NCBI GenBank assembly: GCA_035235625.1
Contig: CP141149.1
Span: 16,929,893-16,993,892 of the forward strand
DNA length: 64,000 nucleotides
From: Saururus chinensis
Lineage: Eukaryota > Streptophyta > Magnoliopsida > Piperales > Saururaceae
Direction of reading: 5' to 3'
Shown here: positions 46,485 to 59,812 of the stretch, piece by piece
Layout of the letters: every line of letters begins with the position of its first letter
How positions within the stretch are numbered: the stretch's first letter is position 1
Made by a program: the position numbers and the translations under genes
Notes under the pieces: generated by a model
Database searches by the model: none
Told to the model about the DNA's origin: nothing
What the model saw: only the letters and a program-made list of their open reading frames with translations

Positions 46485-47572
46485 TGTTGGAGATTACAAA
46501 TGCTTTGCTTCCTGCACAAAAGAACCTCTCCCTCTCTACTGCGTGATAATCTCCCTCGTATTTTTGTTTGATGGACAAAGTGGGCTTTAGTGCAGGAAAG
46601 ATATGAGTTTATGGTCTGTACTATGTTTGGTTACCTCGGAGCTCAGGCCGTCTGCAACAGGAATGCTAGATTCTAAATACAACCGTAGAACTTTTTTAAG
46701 GAGATTTAAACAGTAAAATAGGAATTTATTACAGCTATGCATAACATAAAATTCACATCTCATCGTAAGTAGAACCTCTCTCGTTTGTTATAGCGGAGCA
46801 TAGGTATTTTAAATTCATACCTCATCATAGGAACTTTCTTATTGTTGGATTAAGTCCCCCCTCACTTCCGTATAGTTATTATGTTAGCTGATCTCTGTGG
46901 TCGTGTAACACCGAGGTATTTTAATAAATCCCCTCCTTAATGGAGGGTTTTCAGTGCCTAAAAAAACATTTCTCGTTTGGGGATTCTCTCAGAACTTGGG
47001 ATCACATAGGAAACTACACCCGGAAATGCTCACAACAAACCTTTTTGCAGGCAACTCATAGGCATACACTCAGGCAATTGGTACATAATATTCTTTGTCA
47101 CACCATTTTCAGCTATTTGAGTTACTAAACTAGGTATGCCTTGTGACTCAGCTGTTAACCCATAAAACCAAAATCATTTTCCAGCTTAGGATCAAAGAAT
47201 TTTAGCAAAAAGAGGAACACCTCGCAACAACATAACGAGAAAAAATACTTTGTCCTGAAGACATCAAACGACCAAACTAGATGTAACAGGATGCAACACG
47301 TTTTATGCAGAGATTTCACAAATTAATCTAGAATGCAAACAACACCAAACAGAATGTGGTCAAATCAACAGTAGTGCCAACCAATTAGGCTCATAAGCAC
47401 CGTTAGACCTCAAATCAGATGCGGGGACATAAGAAAACCTACACTGAACTCACCCAATATCCCTGAAGTCATCCAGACAGATTAATGTATGGGATATCCA
47501 ACAAGAAGAAATAATTGTAGAATAATATTGCTCACAACAAGAGATTGCTAGATCTGGCCAAAGATGAGGATG

Positions 47573-50500
47573 CTAATGTCTGTACATGGAAGAAAGGCTC
47601 CGAAGCCTTTCACTTCTGACATATTCCTCCTGGTTATAACATAAATTATTAGAATATGCAAAGAGTGGATTAAGTGTGGCATGATAATAGAGTATATCTC
47701 GTGTTATGTTTATGTCCTTAACATAACACGTCCTTAGTATTATATGTTTCATCATAAAGGGTAGTTCAGTTTCTCTTATTTGATGGCTAGTTGCTACTTA
47801 GATGAATGGCATATTAGTCCATATAATTAGAGAGCTCGACCCTTTTGACAGTTGAGTTGATTCCTCTTTTGTATCTTCTTCTTCAGTTTTGACATCAACA
47901 AACGTCAACAGAGAATTCTTCTTCCTCTCCACAAACCCTAGCTCTCTTTATTCTCACAACTACAACCCTTGTTATAAAACAAGATACTCCTTCAAAGTGA
48001 ATGTTTCCTATAAGAGAAGAAATTACTAAATCTATTAGGAAAACAAGTGAAAAATCATATATCATTATATATAACTGACTGTCAACACGACTCTAGTAAA
48101 ATTTTCCACAACCTTGTATAGGCATGCAGCTGCATACTTTGATGATTCAAGTTTTTAATTGCATAGTTGTTGATTAGTTAGCAGCTCACCTGTAAAGCTT
48201 TGAGAAGGGAAGAGCGATGTTGTTGCTCTGCCAAAGCAGCAGCATACTTTTGCTTTAGAGTGTCACAGGTTTTATACTCCGCAATGAGGCCAACTTGCAC
48301 CTTTTCAAGTTTCTGTAGGAAGAATTTAGACAGAGGAAAACAGAAAATTTGAACAACTTTAGCCATTAATAATATGCAAAAAGCAGGATACATGAAGATT
48401 TTCATATTAGCTTAATCTGACTTTATATGAAACTTAGTTCATCCAAATAGCATATGCATTGAACAAATCACAGCCTCCAGTAAGTACTTTAAAAGTTCTC
48501 CAAAAATCTAATAATTCCTTATGTTTTCAGTTAAAGTACCTTCAGTAAAAAAAATTACAATACGCATAATTGATGCAAACAACTACTAATTACTTGATGC
48601 TTCGAATTTACAGTCTCAATGTCTAGTCTCTGCAACAACGCCGTTCAGAAAGATTTTTAACTCTATTATTTGTACAAAGAAGCAGTTTAGTATGAGATAC
48701 CGTTGTACAAAAGAAGCAGTTTACCTGTTGAGTTCCCTTCAGAATTCCCTCCATGCTGTCAATAAGTTTAGTACGAGATACCGTTTGCATTATAGCATCT
48801 TGAAACTAAGCCACAAAAAAAGGAAAAATAATCATATTAAACAGATTAATAAAATCACAATAGAAATCCCTTGTCAGAGCATACCTGTGAATTTATTGAA
48901 TTCAGCAATGATATTTCCTTTAGCATCAGTTCTTTAATCTCCAGAAGGGCATTATATGTAGCATAATATTTGCGAGTCTTCTGATGCTTTTCCTATTGAT
49001 ATTAGAAAACAATAATCATATGTGTTCAATTTATGGTCTTAGCATTTCACTGAAAATTTCTGTGCACTAGATGAATGATACAATAAAAAAGAAAATACAA
49101 AAAACCAAGGCCTTTCATACCTGAATCTGGACATATAATTCTGAAAACCGATGCTCATACCTGAAATCAAATGCAAATTGAGTAAACACTATTAAGACTG
49201 AGATGTAAGTTCCCATTCAGCTTTCTATTTTTTTGTTTTTTGTCTACTCATTCTCACCAAAACTGTCGTCACCCACCTGGATTAGACCCAATTTGCACCA
49301 CAAGCTCTGCACATTTTACACAAGAAATATTTTCCAGATTACTCGATGATCAGTATGTTTGATCGCCCTTTGTTAGCCTTCTTCTGAGGTGGCACAGGAG
49401 GTTACTGGAAGATAGTGACCTTTAATCACTTTCCCTTGCTTAGTTCACACTCTGGCCAATTGATCATGATATCGATTTCCTGTTAAATTACTCTGTAAAA
49501 GGCCTGATGCCCATTCTATTTCATTAGTAGACAATTAATTAAGAAAACCCCTCCTTCCCTACTTCCCCTCTCAAATCCTTCACCATCTTTCTCATTCTCC
49601 TTCCTTTATCTTCCCAAATCTCCCTAACTCTCCCCCCTTTCACAATCCTTCCTCTCTCTTCCCTCACAACCCCTCCTACCCAACTTTCCCTCTCCTATTC
49701 CTTGATTGCTCACCAACTGTTGGACTCAATTGCCCTTCCAACTTCCCAGCCTCTTCCAATTTTCTCTTATTCACCATTCCCTACCTCCAATCATCCCAAT
49801 TTCCTCCCTTTACATCTCCCCTTTATCCCTCATCTAATTCCCCAATAACGTACCTTGAACCACAAGAAACACACCAAGTGGTATCAATGCAGTCGACACA
49901 ATGAATTGTGACAAAATTGAATGCAGTTGCTGGCACCAGATACTTGTTGGATGGCAGAGAAGAAACAGAGCAATTTGATCTGGCTGCCACCAAAGCATTG
50001 TCGCAATGATACAGGGTGATTTGGCACAGTCCAATGCTGAACTTGAGGTCTTACAACAGGGCAGAAAGCAGTAAATCAACTTGAGCAGCAGAATACCACC
50101 ATACTACAGCAGTTGGACAAGTTGATGAGGCTAACAAAGGGCAATCAAACGTGTGTACAAAGGTGCAATCAATCATCTACTAACGTGGAAATCCTCTCAC
50201 CTGTGAAATGTACAAATCCCATGGAGTGAACCCAATCTAACTCAGTAGTCACAACAAGGACAAATGCCGATTCTTGACTAAACCCATCAGCAGATTAGAT
50301 CCTGCAGAATATGTATCTAACTATTGACCATTAGGGAATCTCGTCAATTTTTACTAAGCTGAACAGGTTTAAATAGCTATTTGAGAAAAGTCCAACTAGT
50401 TTCTGACATAAAATACCCTTGAAAATCATCACATTTTTTAATTACCATGTTCTTAAAGCATTACTATCAAAACCAATCCCAACTATATGGTGTCGATGAC

Positions 50501-53500
50501 ACAAAATTTTGCTCCACCTTCGGATCTACAATTGAATTTATGCTTCCATCACATATATCTCCACATCATTGTAACATTTTTGCACCTTCATAAACGTTTT
50601 CTAAGGGCATCTACAAGCCATCCACCAAATCTCCTTACAGGCTCCCTTGCTCATTATTGAACCACCTCATCCGGCTTCTATCACTTTATCATGGACAGGA
50701 TTTTTTCCTAGACATGTCATCTCCAATACTAGCCTTAATTGTTGTCCCACTCATATTTCAAAATCAAGCTTTTTCCACACTCACCTGAAAAGTTTCAGTA
50801 TACATAATTCAACAGGATATAAAAAAGTAAATATGAAGTACATCTCATCCTTCTATGTTGGTTATAATAAAAAGAAAATATGAAGTATTCCACCAGGAAA
50901 TGAAACACAAAAGAACCACTTATCATGGACGATTCTAAGGAAAAAATTAACATACTGGATTAAGTCAGATGGAGATGGCACCTCGTCAAGCTGTCGGATG
51001 AGCAATAAAATCGCCCTTAATTTTGAGGCAAGATCCTATAGAAGAAACGAAAAAGGCCAACATAAACCCTCAAAACTAGGAAAACTTCTAAATATTCTCT
51101 TTTTCCAAAGAAAAAAATATCAGTAGAATGTTTGCATTCTTTGCCAATTCCTTAAACTAGTTTCTAATTCTTAGATTTAACTCATATTGCATGCTAAAGT
51201 TCTTATTTTTTCCTTAGCTTCCCATACCCCCCTCTCCGCACACCAAAAGAGAAAACCTGAATGACAACCTCACATCTTGAAAGTATGCCAAAGGAAATTT
51301 AAAGAATTAGAACCTGGTAAACAAGTACATTTGATAATGAAAATATTCAGAAAAGACTTGAGTATTCATTTGCCCAAGTGTTAACAACATTACCAAACCC
51401 ATATAGTTAAGGTAAGGTGTATGGCAATAGTAATGATATATAGTCCTCCTGGTCTCAATTTTGGTTTGTGTTAAAACTTTTAATCACATCAGCATCATTC
51501 CTAGCTCACTCAACATGCGATGTTAGAATACCCAAGATCAATATAAGTCAAATATGGACAACATGTCAAAAAGATGAAGTGGATATTTGAAACTTACTTT
51601 CTTCAATAGATTCAACTTTTCTATGGAATCAGTCAGATGTTGATCATCATCATTCAAGCAACTTTCAATGCCATCAATTCTTGATATTCTTCGCTCCAAC
51701 TCAGATATCTCAGCTTCCAGATCAGAATGCTTTTGTTCACAATAAGACAGAAATTGAGACTCTTTCTGTTCTAGCTCCTGGAAATTTTATGATTGTAAAG
51801 CAGTATAATAGAAAGTAGCATTATAAAGCATAATTAACAATCAGTTGTCGAAGTCATACACGAGAGCATCACAAACAAGAAAAAGTACCAAAAAATGGTA
51901 CATCTTTTTTCCTCGGTTTGAAAAAGTCAACTGACTTGGGCAAGTTTCAGGAAGTCCAACAAATCTAGCAAAACTTCCCTACATGTAACATTTTGATTTT
52001 ATAGATGAATAAGAAATTCTGTTAAAATTTTAATTCAGAAACCTCTAAACCAGAGTAGACACTGGTGAGTAATATATCAACTATTCTGCAGAGAAAAATT
52101 ATCTACATTTTGCAATGGAAAAAATAATATAACTCAATTGTCCAAAAAGAAATAAAGAACAAAGGAGATAAAAGGGCTTAAATACAGTACTTGCAATAAC
52201 TCCAACAGAGGAGTTAGCTTCTGCAACACAGGACTTGCACCTTCTTTATTAATTTGATCATGTAACTGTAGTATCTCACCCAGAACATCAGCCTTCTTTT
52301 GATCCTAATAAATTAGAGATCAAATAAATAAATTACCAATTCTACAAGCAAACAACTTCTTCAGAGAATATTAAACCAGTTTGGAACACAAGATGGTCCA
52401 CTCTAAGAGCTCATGGCTGTCACCTAGAAAAAATACACAACAGCGTTTAAGTGATACAAGGACAAAGGGATGCCAACTCACTTTGCTGACACAGAGAGAG
52501 AAAGAGGTACAAAATAAAATGCTCTTTACCAACCAAATCATTCAGATCGGCCTGCATCTTCTTCATTGAATCTCTTGTACAACACAGCTTTTTCTGGAGT
52601 TGGCACGCGTTATGCTCTTCCTTAGCAATTTTGTGCACAATAGAACTGACCTAATTAAACATATGATCAAATTACCACAAAAGTAAATATCTAAATATGG
52701 CTCAATTTCTAATCAAATTTTCAACTAAATTTTGCAATGTAAATAATATGACTGCCTATAATTCAGCTCTCTTTAGTCATCTGTCATGCATACTGCCAAA
52801 CTTTCTTTCCATGGACCTCAGAAAGCAAGAATATGCTGGAACTGTTGACAGCACTGACCTCAGATGGCAAGAATAAGATTATGGGCTGACAGGTGTTGGT
52901 CCCAGTTGGATAGGTAGATGGGCAGTAAGAATTTGGCCACTTTTTAGGGTGCTTTCAATATGTGAAGGATAGTCCTGATTAATGAATGCTTCAACCTATG
53001 AATGCTCTTAACTAGAGCATTTTTACTTTTCAATTCAACACGTTTGAGTATTTGTTTTATCTTTAAATAAAATGAAAATTGAACCCAGCTTACTGTGGCA
53101 GTTTATTGGTTAGAATCAAATGAACAATTTCAAAACTACAATAGCCACATGGGAGCAAGGTAATTGGCCATTTAGTGTTACCTTTCATTAAATGGTTATT
53201 TAAAATCTCAATCACATTACTTGACTCATCATTTTTTTCCCAATTAAAAAATGCTTGCAAAACAGCAACGTAGTATGGACATGATCATTTCTATCACATG
53301 CATCTTTTAAGCAAAGCTACATATATCACATATTTGCATCTGATAGTGCAAGTATAGTCCAAATTCATTACCTTAGTATCTACTATATAACTTACGGTAT
53401 TGATATAAGTAAAGAAATAACATGCAACAAGCAATTTATTTATATATTCCAAAAAAAACCCATAAAGTATATACAGGAAAAGTGTATGATTATGATCCAT

Positions 53501-55177
53501 CAATGCTAGCTACTAAAAATTATGTCGATTACTTCGGCAATTTCATAGTTGATGCATGAAGCACAGAAGAAAGTTTAATATTTTATGCGTTAAATAGATG
53601 ATTAGGTACCTCATGTGGACCCAATTCTGCTAGCATTGAAAGAAAACGATCAGCAACCCACTGTACAACAGGATATAGTGCTTGGTGGTCAAGATCTTGA
53701 ATTTGTTGAGACTGAAAAGGGTATGGACAATCCATAGATTTTAATGCTGCTTCAATAATTTCCCCAGCTTCACTGCAGTTTTAAGTAAACACATCCAAAG
53801 CTCATCTTGTCAATAACTAAAAGGAAATGGTCAAACCTTAGAAATAGAAAAAAGTCCCAGGAACTCCTTCCATATTCCACAGCAATTACAAATAGTATGT
53901 ACGTAAATATAAGTTAACATGTAAATATTGTCATTCAAAGGGTCCCAGTGACTGATTATACATTCCTATGGGAAACTCATCTTTGAATGACGAGTTGGAA
54001 CATTCCTCTAAGCATGTTCACATAGACGCTGTATAAATGCTTTCTACATAGATAACCAATCAGTAATATATAGAAAACCTGTGTACCAACAAGAACATTC
54101 TGTTATAGCATTTAATTATGGGCAAATCCAACACTCCAAAAGTTGGCCAAAATACCAGAACCAAGAACTTCCTAAAGAAAATTCCTTCTCCTTCAATGAA
54201 ATGGAAAAGAGGGCTTCTAGAGATATTAAGTAGTGTCAGTAGGTTGCCAGGTAGGCTGGGTCCATACAAATACCAAGAAATACAGAAAGGATAATTCCAG
54301 TGACGCTATTTATATCAAAGTCAATTTACCAATAATACAAATATAGTTTCAGTCAACATGCAATTAACCAAAACTCAAAGGATCCCAGTGAGGGCATACA
54401 CATGAGAGTGACATGTTTAAAATGACCATTTTGAAACCTTCTATTGGCCGAGCATGTTACTATAAGTAAAAGGTCCTATGAAAGCTGCAAAAGCACGCTT
54501 TGCAGAATGCTTTCCACATCAATGGCAGGTTAAAACCTCCTCATGGGTAAGCATGTGTCCATTAGTAAAAAATTCCATAAATGCCACAAAAACGCACTTT
54601 GAAACCATGCTTTCCAGGTAGGTCAACCAGTCAATAACATTTTTAACCCTCTACACCAAAAATACTGTCAGAACATTAACAGTTCGGCATGTTCGTCACA
54701 TCCAGAATTCATGTAATTTCCAAAATCGTAACATTCAATGCATCATTCAAAGCGCATAATTTTTTTTTACAATTACCACAAATGGAGCAAAATTACCTTT
54801 AAATGTAGGAAAAAATTAAAATTGCCTTGAATTTCTGAAATTGCAGAGAGTAATTCACGGTATGTCCAAAATTACACGAAAATACAAAACACTATTTCCA
54901 CTCCAACTGAGGATCTGGGGGAGGTGGAAGTTCGTGGAAACAAAGGAGATTTACGAGCACAACAACAAAGTCCTTACCTTTTGTCCCGGAGATTAAGGTC
55001 TGGGTCAAAAAGGAGGGCGTCGTATCGGGCGTCGATGCCAGCGATCAACCACGCAAGGCCGAAGGCGAGATTCTCGGAAGGCGACAGGGAGGAGGCCCGG
55101 CCGCCAGGATAGCCGGCAGACTCGAGGAGGGCGAGCATCGCCTCGGCTCTACCCGGATTGAGATCCGACTCCGACAT
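47573..55177 (-). CDS. CCDC93: CCDC93 homologue (CCC complex coiled-coil subunit), eleven exons
   Basis: Minus-strand exons: 55177-54978, 53772-53610, 52650-52534, 52304-52191, 51777-51598, 51035-50956, 49160-49121, 48992-48885, 48805-48725, 48312-48190 and 47629-47573, giving 420 residues and a TAG stop. The N-terminal region (LLESAGYPGGRASSLSPSEN, then QIQDLDHQALYPVVQW) matches the calponin-homology-like domain of CCDC93. Exons 3-10 are Glu/Lys/Leu-rich coiled coil with the conserved LIQYEHRFSELY and LKEISLLNSI. Animal CCDC93 works with CCDC22 and COMMD proteins in endosomal cargo recycling; the plant role is inferred. It is about two thirds the length of the human protein, mainly in the middle. 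Ten introns are GT-AG. The third donor is uncertain: the better-looking GTAAAG leads to a stop, so GTTGGT four bases earlier was chosen to keep frame. Confidence 0.85.
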
Positions 55178-55319
55178 GCCCGCTACGATTTTTCCGATTC
55201 CCGACTACCCGCTGAGGCGCCGACTGCTCGCGTCGCGGGAAGAATAAAGTTGGTGAGTGCCGGGCTGCTGCTAGGCGCACCCTGTCACGTTGCACACCCT
55301 TCGTCCCACATTAATCATC
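55178..55319. promoter_or_regulatory. CCDC93 5' flank
   Basis: About 140 bases of higher GC content immediately upstream of the CCDC93 start on the minus strand, before the MITE cluster begins. The core promoter probably lies here, or the MITEs have supplied part of it; no clear TATA box is seen. Confidence 0.35.
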
Positions 55320-55780
55320 CATTTTGGTTTTTTACCCCTCCGTCTTAAATTAATACTTTCATTTTACAAATAAATTTATTTTATATTAATAAAGTTTATT
55401 TTATTAGATTTAAGCGGTTGAGTACTAAAAAAAAATAGTATCATAAATTTATTTTTCCTTCTCTTATATGAGTTTCAATAAAATCTACTTCATTTATCCT
55501 AAATTAATAGCTTTATTTGGTAAAAAAGTTTACACTATATTAATAGTTCCATTTCATTCAATTAAGTGGTTGGGCACCTAAAAATGAGTATCATAAGCTT
55601 ATTTATCTTTCACTTAAATATAAATTTTACCATTTAATAAAAAATATTATTTTTTTAAATATGCCTATTAATATAAGACAAAAAGAGTACTATTTTTTTA
55701 AATGTTACTATTAATATATGACAGTGGGAGTATTAGAATTAGTTGTCAAATGGTACTATTAATATGGACGTAGGGAGTGA
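55320..55780. mobile_element. Tandem MITE cluster of the CCCTCCTTAAA family
   Basis: Starts near CCCCTCCGTCTTAAATTAAT and contains two consecutive units (about 55335-55500 and 55500-55690). Each has TTTATTTTATATTAATA or its variant, a TTAAGTGGTTGGGCACC-type core and a CTATTAATATAAGAC end, then a partial end GGACGTAGGGAGT near 55775. It matches the single copy at 13056-13248. Confidence 0.7.
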
Positions 55781-58009
55781 CTTTTTTTAAGGTGTTTCTT
55801 TCTTCTTCTCTCTTTTTTTTAATGGGCCAACCGAATGAGTTCAAGTGCATATCCCTTGCTCGTCTACCATCAATAAATTATTAAGTATGCACTAGACTCA
55901 CCTAATGGAAAGGAAGTGTGTTCAATACTCCCCACTCACCATAAACCATGCGTAAGGAATGCCTAAGGGTCGTTCATTCATAAAATCAATAGCATACACT
56001 GTCACGAAGGCACTAGAGAAACACCATGCATGTGATACTCACAAAGGCAAATAGCCAAGCAAGTAAGCCTTTTTATCAAGATCACGACTTCATGTCATTC
56101 GACCGAGTGTCTAGCTCGCAAACCTAACCAATGAACTCGTCTCAAGGCAAACGTGTGTGCATGCTGAGATATTTCCCATGTGAGCTAGCCAGAGGGGGAC
56201 ATAGCCTTGCAATGTACATATCCAACTTAAGCAACTCGAACAACAGAATACTTCATCTTAGCCAAGTGTATACAAAGGCATTCTTTCCAACAAGGCCGTA
56301 AGGCTGGACGGCCAACATGTGGGTTGGAGAGCCCCATCCCCCAATGGATGGGGATCCTAGCAAGATGGCTAGCAACCCAATGAGCCTTCCTTTGTCATTT
56401 GTGAAAGCCGGTTGCAAGGTTCCTAAAATAAAAAAATTATTTTGTTATCGTATGCATATTTTCTATAATGTTTGAAATATTTTAAATTTCCAAAGTTGGT
56501 CACGTAGAAAATAGGGTGTTTGACCACTTGACCTTATTAGTTAATTAACTTCCTAAATATTTTAAATTTGTAGCAGAGACATGTGGATAGAAAATAGACA
56601 GATAAATCTTTGAAACGCTATTAAGAGTGCTTAAATCGAAGTTCATATGAAGGAGATACGACTGTTCAAATTTGAACATATTGTGCAGGACCCATTTACC
56701 CAAATTAGCGAGCATTTGGCCCATTTACATTGCTATTCAAGTTTGCTTTATTAGGGTGACAGAAATAATATTTAAGGGCCCAATTAGGTTGTTGATGAGA
56801 GATGTTTTGGCCCAAGTCTTAGGGGAATTGGAGCCCTAATCTTCATTGATATAAATACCCATTTGGGGTCAATTAGAGGGAGCTTTTGGGGGCATGAGAG
56901 ATGGAGCCACCAAGGAGTTTTCAGGTGAGTGTGGTCGGCAATAGAGGCAAGGAGGAGTGAGTGTGAAGACCAGAGGGCGGCGAGGTAGGATGCCTAACCT
57001 GAAATTGATGAAACTTAATTCATGCTTAGAATGTTAAATTATACTCATATAATATTAGATATTTTCTCTTTGGGTATTAATGGAAGGCGTTCATGTTTTT
57101 ACTTTGGATTGTGCATGTTGGCCAGTGGCCATGTGCAAGAGGGCAATGTGGTAGGAGGGATTTTCCCCATGGAGGAAATAGCAACAGATCTGGGTGCGGG
57201 TGCATGATCTCTCGCAAATGATGCCAACCACGTCTAGCTGTCTGGCACATCCTCCGCCAAGGCCATGGCCACAACAGGGGCTGCCTTCTCTGGCGATCCT
57301 TGTTGTTGACTCATTTATGAGTCACAAGGGGTGATCTTGTGGGTTTGACAGATCCGGGGTGGGGGTGACAGCCTTGAAACAGCTACTAAAATCCAAATGT
57401 TCGGTGGGAGACAAAACCAACAGTGGTTGGACGTAGTCCAGCGGCTACAAAACTCGTGTCCTTTGGGCATCTCTGTCAGTGAGACAATCCTCGTGGGTTC
57501 AGGGATAATTTCCAACATCTTGAAGAGCCTCCTATGGCTACTTTAGCACCAGATCCAGCAAAGATTCATTCTATCTCGAACAAATAGATAGAGAGTGAGA
57601 GAAAGGATTTTCAAGGGAGAATTCGATGATGCAGCTAGCTCCACCGGCGCAACCCATTATCCACCAGAGGTAACCATTATAAAAAAATTAAAAGTAGGGC
57701 ATTGAACTGGGTCCATTTCATGGGGTTCTAAATATCCAAAAAAATCCCCAAAATTACAAATAGACCTTGAGAGGGGTTTGAGTGTCTTGATTAAGTTTCA
57801 GACCAGGGACAAATCTCATAGTATATAAAATAATAATTTTACCCTTACAGCTAAGTCGTGGTTCAATTACCTGGCTTAGGGGCTCCTGTTTAGGGGCCTA
57901 TGAGTGGATTTAAATTTTAAAAAAAAATATTAGTGAGATTTAAGGGTGTACTTTAAGTATAGTCCTATTTAAATGGTTGGGAAAATTTGCATTAAATGGG
58001 TAATGGACT
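55781..58009. other. Intergenic region, unclassified repeats
   Basis: No gene is supported. 56690-56990 contains TGATATAAATACCCATTTGGG followed by a leader-like stretch, reminiscent of an LTR promoter, but no ends were found. Short frames at 57022-57518 read as no known protein. Confidence 0.35.
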
Positions 58010-59444
58010 TGTTGGTGGATTTCGGTAGTTCTCTATGCACAAGACAAGGGAATGGATCAGATGATCCTTCCTTGCAAGAGGTAGAGAAGAACCTTTTTTA
58101 TTTATGTGGGATGACCTTCTCTTAATTAATCAAGACTACTCTTTACACTTTGAAGGGAGTAGTAGTGATTAACCAATTCTCGAAACCATTCGATTAATTG
58201 GCAAAATGGAAGAAACAACTGGAATTTTATTAAAATAAGAAAAGAGAATTGTCAGGAGAAGTGGCTACAACTTTTGAGTTTAAAAAGGAAAAGAAAAGAA
58301 GAAAACAAGGAAAATTCTTCTTGAAGATGAGAGCTCTCCTTACACAGGTTCTTCTTCCTTCTTGAGTGCTTCTCTTTGTCTTCCAATTCCTCGATCTTCT
58401 TCGACTTTTTGAAGGTCAAGGCTTTTTAGAAACTTGGTGTGTGATGGACTTCTAGATTTCTCTTTTGGAGGTTCTGTAGGCTTGAAAACCAAAAGCCCAT
58501 TCTTATGGAAATGAAGGGGTATTTATAGGATGGGAGTTGCACGGTTAAGCAAAGTAGTGTGGTGAGTTGGAAAGGTAGTTTATGAGAAGTGGAGAGTGGA
58601 TTAGTGGGAGATGAGAAAATGCGTTAGTGGGAGTGTTGGTGAGAACCACTTGATTAGTGGAGGAAGTGGGAAGTGTGAGAGAAGACCGGGCATTATACCT
58701 TTGACTTGGTCATCTCCACTTTCTTTTCTTTTTTATTATTATATTTTTTTTTATCATCCTTTTTTTATATTAGGGGATCACGAGTATCAAGGCTTTGATT
58801 TAATCTTCTCATTCCTTATGTGGGGCCCATGAAATTTTCCACACAACTTCTTTTTTAAAAAAAAAACTAAACAATAGCGTAGGACCCACTAGTCTTACCT
58901 AGCCTTTTTCATTTATTTCTATTTTATGACTATTTTGTTGTGAGACTTATGAGGTCCCACATAGTCCTTTGTAAATTTTTATTACGTGGCCATGTGAGGC
59001 TTACAAAGCCTCCCTCAGCCGTTTAACTTTGAATGTAAAGAGGCCTCCATAATGTCCTCTCACAATAAAATTTTTGTTGGAAGCCTTAGTTCATTCCTAC
59101 GTGTGTAGGATTTAGATCTTGCCTCTTCACTTTTTTTTTTGTTAAAAGCCTTAGTCTATTCCTACGTGTGTAGGATTAGATTTTGCTTCCTTTTTTTTTT
59201 CTTTTTAGACTTTGTCCACTTCAGAGACTTTGTCTATTTAAAAATTTGGTCTCACTCAGAGCTAGTCAAGCTCCGAAATCTTGGCCTTTGGATTTTGATA
59301 AAATTTTTCTTTGTTTGGACTTTATCTGAATTTGAGACTTTGTCCATTTTGAAAATTTAAAGTTATCTAAAGCTAGTCAAGCTCCGAGATCTTTGCAATT
59401 GAATTTTGATTTGATTTTGATTTTTGATTTTTTTTTTGTCAACA
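58010..59444 (-). mobile_element. LTR of the TGTTGAC family, third copy
   Basis: On the minus strand it starts TGTTGACAAAAAAAAAATC (59444) and ends ACCGAAATCCACCAACA (58010), 1435 bp. Most of its length matches 19871-21178 closely, including the TATA-like TATAAATACCCCTTCATTTC (minus, about 58525), the GAGCTTGACTAGCTC blocks and the CTACACACGTAGGAATG pair. Flanks GGACT and GACAG do not match. A purine run (GAAGGGGC, minus) abuts the start, so it could be the 3' LTR of a larger element extending right, or an old solo LTR. Confidence 0.85.
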
Positions 59445-59521
59445 GACAGCCCCTTCGAAGGGTGACAGTGGAATGACATTATAAATGGAGCTGTCACCTG
59501 TCAGAAAAAATTGTTAGAACT

Positions 59522-59812
59522 ATGTCTGGTTTTCCATTAAATACTTCTTCTAGGTTGTCTGCAATTCAAATTGCTTCATATGAAACTCGTTTAAATTTTG
59601 ATGGGAATTCCGAAGTTATAATGGATAGAGCTCTAGAGATAATAACGAGAGCATGCAGGGATGTCACTGAAGCTTATTCAAGGGACGAACCCCTTCCAAG
59701 TTTTATCCTTGTCCAAGGATATCTCTTCTGCATCGAAGATTTAGACAATGGACATATCGTTTTTCTTGAAGATGTCAAGGAGGAATTAATTAGAGAGGGA
59801 ATTCTGCGCTAA
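59522..59812 (+). CDS. Unrecognised 96-residue reading frame beside LTR
   Basis: An ATG-to-TAA frame of 96 residues with mixed, non-repetitive composition: SSRLSAIQIASYETRLNF, then a helix-like RALEIITRACRDVTEAY and an acidic C-terminus (DLDNGHIVFLEDVKEELIRE). It has no signal peptide, membrane segment or known motif. It starts 78 bases right of the LTR and ends 3.3 kb before the plant-mobile-domain frame, so it may be part of one transposon. Function unknown. Confidence 0.45.
   Translation: MSGFPLNTSSRLSAIQIASYETRLNFDGNSEVIMDRALEIITRACRDVTEAYSRDEPLPSFILVQGYLFCIEDLDNGHIVFLEDVKEELIREGILR

Noticed and set aside
57022-57518. Short frames in the 57 kb region that might be a small gene
   Set aside because: No start context, splice partners or family features; composition matches unclassified repeat DNA.
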